DNA from: CBDUQI01 sp965369325
Lineage (GTDB): Bacteria; Pseudomonadota; Gammaproteobacteria; Steroidobacterales; JBCBZW01
Reading direction: 5' to 3'
Length of the DNA: 8,484 nt
Assembly (NCBI GenBank): GCA_965369325.1
Contig: CBDUQI010000237.1
Span: forward strand, 1 to 8,484
Positions 4,290 through 8,484 of the stretch are shown here, in pieces. The notes under the pieces are model-generated. The model was not told the DNA's origin and searched no databases. It saw only the letters and a list, made by a program, of their open reading frames with translations. Each line of letters starts with the position of its first letter. Positions within the stretch are counted from its first letter, which is position 1. A program made the translations under genes and the position numbers.

Positions 4290-5873
4290 ATGGCTCGTCT
4301 TCAGATCCAGGTGCTCGGGGAGCTTGCCGTCAAGCGCGATGACGAGCCGGTGGCCTTGCCCGCCTCGCGCAAGTCACGCGCCCTGTTGGCCTATCTGGTG
4401 CTCACCCGGCGCCCGCACCGGCGCGACCGGTTGTGTGAGTTGTTCTGGGACCTGTCAGACGACCCGAGAGGCGCGTTGCGCTGGTCGCTAAGCAAACTGC
4501 GCCAAGTGGTAAACGATGAGGATGTGCAGCGCATCGACGCGGACCGCGAGCGGGCGGCCTTCCTCGACACCCACGCTGACGTTGACCTTGAACGCATCTC
4601 GGCAAGTCTCACGAACACCGCGCTTGCCCGCGAGCGCCTGGCGGTCCTGGCAGGCGCATTGTCCAAACCGCTGCTCGATGGCATTGACCTGCCGGATCAC
4701 CAGGCGTTTGCGCGCTGGCTGACCGCGCAACGCCAGCGCGCGACGCGCCTGGCCGCTCGGGTTGAGGGCAGGCTTGCCAGGCATCCCGATACACCGGTGC
4801 TGCAAGCGTTGGAACACAGTCGTCGCTGGTTGGAGCTGGACCCGTACTCGCCCGCTGCGGCCGCGCATCTGCTTGATGGTCTGCGTCGACTTGGGCCAGC
4901 GCAGGAGGCTGACGAGGTGGCCCGCGAGCTCTCGCAGCGTTTTCGCGCGGCCGGCCTGGATTGGCCGCCGCCCACGACGGCGCCCTCGGATGATGCATTG
5001 GCCACTGTGGCGGACGACGAACCAGAGGGGTTCCTCGCCCAGCAGACCGTGCAGTTTTGCACGGCGGGCGATGGGGTACGCATCGCCTACGCAAGTGTCG
5101 GTAGCGGGCCCGCTGTGGTTAAGGCCGCTAACTGGCTCACCCATCTGGAGCTTGATTGGGATGCGCCCATCTGGAGTCCGCTGTTTCGCGAGTTGGCCAG
5201 GGACCGCTTTCTCGTGCGCTACGATGAGCGCGGCAACGGCTTGTCCGACTGGGATGTGAATGAAATCACTTTTGACGCATTCGTCACCGATCTGGAGTCG
5301 GTGGTGGATGCGCTCGGGCTGGAGCGTTTTGCACTGCTTGGCATCTCCCAGGGGGCATCGGTGTCGATTGAGTACGCGGTGCGGTATCCGCAGCGGGTCA
5401 GTCATCTGGTGCTGTTCGGCGCCTACGCCGCCGGTTGGCGTATTGATGCTACCGAGGAGTTGGTGCGTGAGCGCGAAGCGGTGATGACGCTCACCGAGAC
5501 CGGCTGGGGTCGCAATAACCCGGCCTACCGTCAGATTTTTTCCTCCACCTTCATGCCCGGTGCAACGCCGCAGGAGCTTGGGTGGTTTAACGAGTTCCAG
5601 CGCCAGACCACATCGCCAGCGAATGCCGTGCGGTTTCTATCGGCCTTTGGCGACATCGACGTTCGGGATCGCCTGCAAGCCGTTGAGGTGCCCACCCTGG
5701 TGCTGCATTCGCGCGGCGACCGTCGGATTCCCTTTGAGGTGGGGCGCGATATTGCGGCGCGCATCCCGAATGCGCAGTTCGTTGGCCTGGACAGCGACGG
5801 CCATCTGCTGCTTGGCCGTGAACCCGCGTCGCGGATCTTTGTGGACGCGGTGCGCCAGTTTCTGAACAGCTGA
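4290..5873 (+). CDS. SARP/BTAD-type regulator fused to an alpha/beta hydrolase
   Basis: A 527-residue two-part protein. Residues 1-90 resemble the winged-helix DNA-binding domain of SARP/OmpR-type activators (RKSRALLAYLVL, HRRDRLCELFW, ALRWSLSKLRQV). Residues about 95-225 are helical and fit a bacterial transcriptional activation (BTAD-like) domain. A linker (about 226-250) leads to an alpha/beta hydrolase (about 253-527). Its triad is intact: nucleophile S353 in the elbow GISQG, acid D477 in LHSRGDRRIPF, and base H505 in SDGHLLL; the VRYDERGNGLSDW stretch (309-321) is characteristic of the family. It may sense or turn over an ester, lactone or similar ligand and regulate transcription in response; this is inference, and the hydrolase part may only bind ligand. 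The reading frame stays open up to 4074, but the ATG at 4290 was chosen because AGGA lies 8 bases upstream and the conserved domain begins immediately. No transmembrane or signal segment is seen, so it is cytosolic. Confidence 0.88.
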   Translation: MARLQIQVLGELAVKRDDEPVALPASRKSRALLAYLVLTRRPHRRDRLCELFWDLSDDPRGALRWSLSKLRQVVNDEDVQRIDADRERAAFLDTHADVDLERISASLTNTALARERLAVLAGALSKPLLDGIDLPDHQAFARWLTAQRQRATRLAARVEGRLARHPDTPVLQALEHSRRWLELDPYSPAAAAHLLDGLRRLGPAQEADEVARELSQRFRAAGLDWPPPTTAPSDDALATVADDEPEGFLAQQTVQFCTAGDGVRIAYASVGSGPAVVKAANWLTHLELDWDAPIWSPLFRELARDRFLVRYDERGNGLSDWDVNEITFDAFVTDLESVVDALGLERFALLGISQGASVSIEYAVRYPQRVSHLVLFGAYAAGWRIDATEELVREREAVMTLTETGWGRNNPAYRQIFSSTFMPGATPQELGWFNEFQRQTTSPANAVRFLSAFGDIDVRDRLQAVEVPTLVLHSRGDRRIPFEVGRDIAARIPNAQFVGLDSDGHLLLGREPASRIFVDAVRQFLNS

Positions 5874-5977
5874 ACGGGCGAACAGCTAGGCAGCCGACCG
5901 GCCAAGCGGCGGCGTTCACCACCCCGCGGCGCCTTACCCGTTGCGGGAAGCAAAGCGGGCTACTGCTTGGGATACAG

Positions 5978-6001
5978 CTTGACAGAGCCAGCAATATCAA
6001 G
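5978..6001. promoter_or_regulatory. Second copy of the toxin-antitoxin operator sequence
   Basis: This 24-base stretch matches the operator array at 820-843 in 18 of 24 positions in the same orientation. The first 11 bases, CTTGACAGAGC, are identical and the outer inverted half TATCAAG differs by one base from TGTCAAG. The inner half-site is lost. No gene starts next to it. It may be a secondary binding site for the antitoxin, or chance. Confidence 0.3.
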
Positions 6002-6164
6002 ATGTGCTTGTTCAAGAACTGATCACGTAAAAAGGCAGCACTTACTTTTCCTGCCTGCCAGCGACCCTTCCAGCTGGAGATTAAGCATTGCATCCGCATG
6101 CAGCCAAAAAGGCTAAGGCCGGTTGCCGCACCGCGTCATACGCCGCCATACGACGACGCAGAAT

Positions 6165-6193
6165 TTGACATTGTTTTGCATTCGAAGTACAAA
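6165..6193 (+). promoter_or_regulatory. Sigma70-type promoter of the TonB-dependent receptor gene
   Basis: A perfect -35 box TTGACA (6165-6170), an ideal 17-base spacer and a -10 box TACAAA (6188-6193, four of six consensus bases). Transcription would begin near 6200, leaving a leader of about 100 bases before the ATG at 6300. A second -10-like CATAAT at 6280-6285 has no -35 partner. Confidence 0.65.
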
Positions 6194-6208
6194 AAAGCCT
6201 TCGGAACT

Positions 6209-6222
6209 TAGAAGCGCTTACG
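6209..6222. promoter_or_regulatory. LacI-family-like operator just downstream of the receptor promoter
   Basis: The palindrome AAGCGCTT (6212-6219) has flanks that match the general LacI/GalR-family operator (TGNAANCGNTTNCA) except for one base on each side. It covers about +10 to +23 of the predicted transcript, a usual place for a repressor. Many carbohydrate-uptake receptors are controlled this way. No LacI-family gene is in the window. Confidence 0.45.
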
Positions 6223-6299
6223 GTGCCAGCCGTGCGCGAGGGGATGTCGCTCGGCCATCTGTGTCGGGGGCAAAGCAAGCATAATGCGGGGTGTAAGCA

Positions 6300-8484
6300 A
6301 TGAGGCAGCAACCAAGTCCTACTTTTACGCGTATGACTAAATCAGCGATTGCGACGGCAGTGGCTGTGGCGTTGGCGCCACCGGCGATGGCGCAGGGCGG
6401 CGAGTTCGCGATTGAAGAGGTCGTCGTCACGGCGACCAAGCGTGAGATGAGTGTGCAGGATGTGCCCATCTCAATCACCGCAGTGTCCGGCGCCAAACTT
6501 AAGGAACTGAACATTACGAATGTGCTGGATCTGGGCAAAACCGTGCCGGGTCTGGTCATTAACAACTCAGGCAACCAGCCAGTGCCAATTTTGCGCGGTG
6601 CGGGCGCGGCCGGCACCACTGACATTGCCGTACCGGTATACGTGGATAACATGTATCGGCCGCTGGCGGCGCAGGGCCTGGCCAGCTATGTGGATGTTGA
6701 GCGAGTGGAGGTACTGCGCGGGCCGCAGGGCACACTGTTCGGGCGCAACACCTTAGGGGGATTGATCAACGTCATTACCCGCAAGCCTGAGTTCGAAGAA
6801 ATGGACTACGGCTTCTCCGCGACGCTTGGCGACTACAGTCTGCGCCGGCTTGAAGGCTTCGTTAACATACCATTCTCGGACAACGTGGCGCTGCGCCTGA
6901 CGGTGGCCGATGAGGAACGCGACCCCTACGTTGAGAACGTTTTCAATCCCGAAGCGGGGCTTAAAGACTCCGACAACACTTATGCGCGAGCGCAGTTGTT
7001 GTGGGCGCCAAGCGAGTCGTTCGATATCACGTTCGGTGCAACCTACTGGGACGATTCGGCCAACGGCAACGCCGACTACGCCTACAAATGTCTCGGAATC
7101 CCGGTGAACTCGGTCACCCAGGATTTCGATGGCACCTCATCCGGTTTTCTTGATCCGCGCTGCGGCACTCGCGACGGCTGGGCCGGCGGGCGTTCGCAAG
7201 CTGGCAACATCAGTAACGGGGATGAGTCCGCCGAGGTACTGGCAGATCCGTTTCAGATTGCGTTCGATTTCGCCCCACGACGGGAGATAGAGGAGACATC
7301 TGCTTCCATCGCGCTGAACTGGCGCTTTGCCGATCACAATCTGTCAGTTCGTGGTGCAACCTTCGACTTCACCGAAAACGTGTTGACCGACACCGACCTG
7401 TCGAGCAACAACGCGTTGGTGGCAGGGCATTTGCGTGAGTCCAAGGTGACGCAGGTGGATGTCACGCTGAACTCAGATACCGACGGGCGCTTTCAATACA
7501 CTGTGGGCGCGTACATGTTTGATGACAGCAGCGTCGGCGACAACAGCTACGCGTTCGTTTGGGGCTACACGTATACGGACCCGACCGATCCGGCCTGGGC
7601 GTCATGGTTGTATCAGGGCAACGGCGGCACGGAATCCACCGCGCTGTATGGGCAGGCGGAGTATTCGTTTACCGATAAGTTGCGCGGCACGGCGGGTTTG
7701 CGTTTCTCGCGCGATGAACGCCAGAGTTTCTCGCTGGGAATCGACCAGGGCACCCGTGACAATGATCTGCCGGACTATGCGGGCACCCCGACGCCCATCG
7801 TTGGTGACGACAGTCACACGGATTTTCGTTTGGGACTGCAGTACGATATTTCTGATGACGTGAACGTCTATGGATCGGTTTCTACCGGTTACATTGCCGG
7901 CAGTGTACAGGAGCTGACTAACGAGTTGCTCGATCCCAATGAAGTGGATGCCTATGAAATTGGCGTGAAGGGTACCTACGCTGAAGGGCGCCTGCGCCTG
8001 AACGCGGCCTACTACCACAGTGAGTACGATAGTCTCACGACCACGGTGTTTGTCACCGCCGGCGACGCGCAGACCATTATCGCGCAGCAAGTGCCGGGCG
8101 GGAGTTTGACGTCACAAGGGCTGGAGATCGAAGGGTCCTGGTATCCCACCGACGACCTCACCGTGGACTTCGGTTTTGCGTTTGATGACTCCACGTTCGA
8201 CGAGTTCAGCGCGGCTAACCGTGTGGGCACCGCGGGCAGTGATTTTATCGATGAGAGTGGCAGCGGCTGGTTTATTCTGGATGGTGATGATGTGCGGTTG
8301 TCGCCGGACTTTACCGCCAGTGTCGGACTTAACTACGAAGTGGCACTGCCCAACGGCAGTGGTCTGAAGCCGTGGGTCTACGCGTACTTTTCCGATGACT
8401 ACATCACCACCAACGATCCCATCTTCTGGGCAGTTCAGGATAGCTTCACTACGATTGATCTTGGTGTGACCTGGCGCGCGCCAG
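6300..8484 (+). CDS. TonB-dependent outer-membrane receptor (3' end outside the window)
   Basis: The frame is open for 728 codons to the window edge. A signal peptide (1-31, cut after A29-M30-A31) is followed by a TonB box-like IEEVVVTATKRE (38-49). The plug domain spans about 53-165, with the family motif RGPQGTLFGRNTLGGLINVITRKP (140-163). The rest is amphipathic beta strands of the 22-stranded barrel, with a cysteine pair in one long loop (YKCLG and DPRCGT). Such receptors take up large or scarce substrates (siderophores, vitamin B12, glycans, other organics) using energy from TonB-ExbB-ExbD. The plug resembles the broad group common in substrate-degrading proteobacteria, and no substrate can be named. 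The ATG at 6300 was chosen because it adds basic residues to the signal peptide and has GGGGTG 6 bases upstream. An ATG at 6333 also gives a workable signal peptide but has no ribosome binding site. The missing C-terminus is probably about 50-120 residues. Confidence 0.92.
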   Translation, partial: MRQQPSPTFTRMTKSAIATAVAVALAPPAMAQGGEFAIEEVVVTATKREMSVQDVPISITAVSGAKLKELNITNVLDLGKTVPGLVINNSGNQPVPILRGAGAAGTTDIAVPVYVDNMYRPLAAQGLASYVDVERVEVLRGPQGTLFGRNTLGGLINVITRKPEFEEMDYGFSATLGDYSLRRLEGFVNIPFSDNVALRLTVADEERDPYVENVFNPEAGLKDSDNTYARAQLLWAPSESFDITFGATYWDDSANGNADYAYKCLGIPVNSVTQDFDGTSSGFLDPRCGTRDGWAGGRSQAGNISNGDESAEVLADPFQIAFDFAPRREIEETSASIALNWRFADHNLSVRGATFDFTENVLTDTDLSSNNALVAGHLRESKVTQVDVTLNSDTDGRFQYTVGAYMFDDSSVGDNSYAFVWGYTYTDPTDPAWASWLYQGNGGTESTALYGQAEYSFTDKLRGTAGLRFSRDERQSFSLGIDQGTRDNDLPDYAGTPTPIVGDDSHTDFRLGLQYDISDDVNVYGSVSTGYIAGSVQELTNELLDPNEVDAYEIGVKGTYAEGRLRLNAAYYHSEYDSLTTTVFVTAGDAQTIIAQQVPGGSLTSQGLEIEGSWYPTDDLTVDFGFAFDDSTFDEFSAANRVGTAGSDFIDESGSGWFILDGDDVRLSPDFTASVGLNYEVALPNGSGLKPWVYAYFSDDYITTNDPIFWAVQDSFTTIDLGVTWRAP

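Larger units (their letters stand above)
5874..6299. other. Non-coding gap between the hydrolase-regulator and the receptor gene
   Basis: About 425 bases with no credible gene. It starts with a direct repeat GAACAGCT (5864-5871 and 5880-5887) that straddles the hydrolase stop codon. No hairpin followed by a T run is seen after the stop, so the terminator is unidentified. Other structures are AGGCAG/CTGCCT (6033-6038/6051-6056), TGCAT-CCGC-ATGCA near 6088-6101 and a CATACG direct repeat near 6136-6151. The right end holds the receptor promoter and a likely operator. The region is AT-richer than the flanking genes. Confidence 0.6.

Noticed and set aside
4488..5405. Open frame of 305 codons on - opposite the hydrolase-regulator
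   Set aside because: Antisense shadow in GC-rich coding DNA; the + strand protein has conserved domains and an intact catalytic triad.
6280..6285. CATAAT as the -10 box of the receptor promoter
   Set aside because: Five of six bases match but no -35 box lies at a suitable distance, and the TTGACA promoter upstream is better.

Overview
The window looks like chromosomal DNA of a GC-rich proteobacterium, most likely a gammaproteobacterium. The evidence is a tRNA-Ala/tRNA-Glu pair close in sequence to the E. coli tRNAs, sigma70-like TTGACA promoters, and a TonB-dependent outer-membrane receptor that requires a Gram-negative double membrane. I cannot name the genus.

Layout: (1) 1-184, the 3' end of a tRNA-Ala and a complete tRNA-Glu(TTC), both on +. 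(2) 218-806, on -, an AT-richer two-gene toxin-antitoxin cassette: a ribbon-helix-helix antitoxin overlapping a Doc/Fic-type toxin. It has a strong promoter that places the transcript start on the antitoxin ATG, with an operator-like triple repeat inside the promoter. (3) 997-1842, on -, a secreted RTX-like (GGxGxD repeat) protein with a Sec signal peptide, followed by two perfect hairpins. (4) 2142-4075, on -, a two-gene signalling operon: a soluble GAF-domain histidine kinase and a NarL/FixJ-type response regulator, coupled by a TAATG overlap. (5) 4290-5873, on + and divergent from the kinase, a one-protein fusion of a SARP/BTAD-type DNA-binding region to an alpha/beta hydrolase with an intact Ser-Asp-His triad. 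(6) 6300 to the window end, on +, a TonB-dependent receptor cut off by the window edge. It has a good sigma70 promoter and a LacI-family-like operator just downstream of the predicted start of transcription.

How the parts may work together (inference): the kinase senses a cytosolic cue through GAF and phosphorylates the response regulator. The 214-bp divergent region between the kinase and the hydrolase-regulator fusion is dense in dyad symmetry, including a perfect 17-bp palindrome, so cross-regulation is plausible. The fusion protein could bind or hydrolyse a small molecule and regulate genes in response. The receptor downstream could import that kind of molecule. Nothing in the sequence identifies the substrate.

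The most distinctive local signals are the leaderless, operator-overlapped toxin-antitoxin promoter, a hairpin that buries the kinase ribosome binding site, and a second copy (18 of 24 bases) of the toxin-antitoxin operator about 5 kb away, between the hydrolase and the receptor. No CRISPR array, insertion sequence, rRNA or replication origin is visible.
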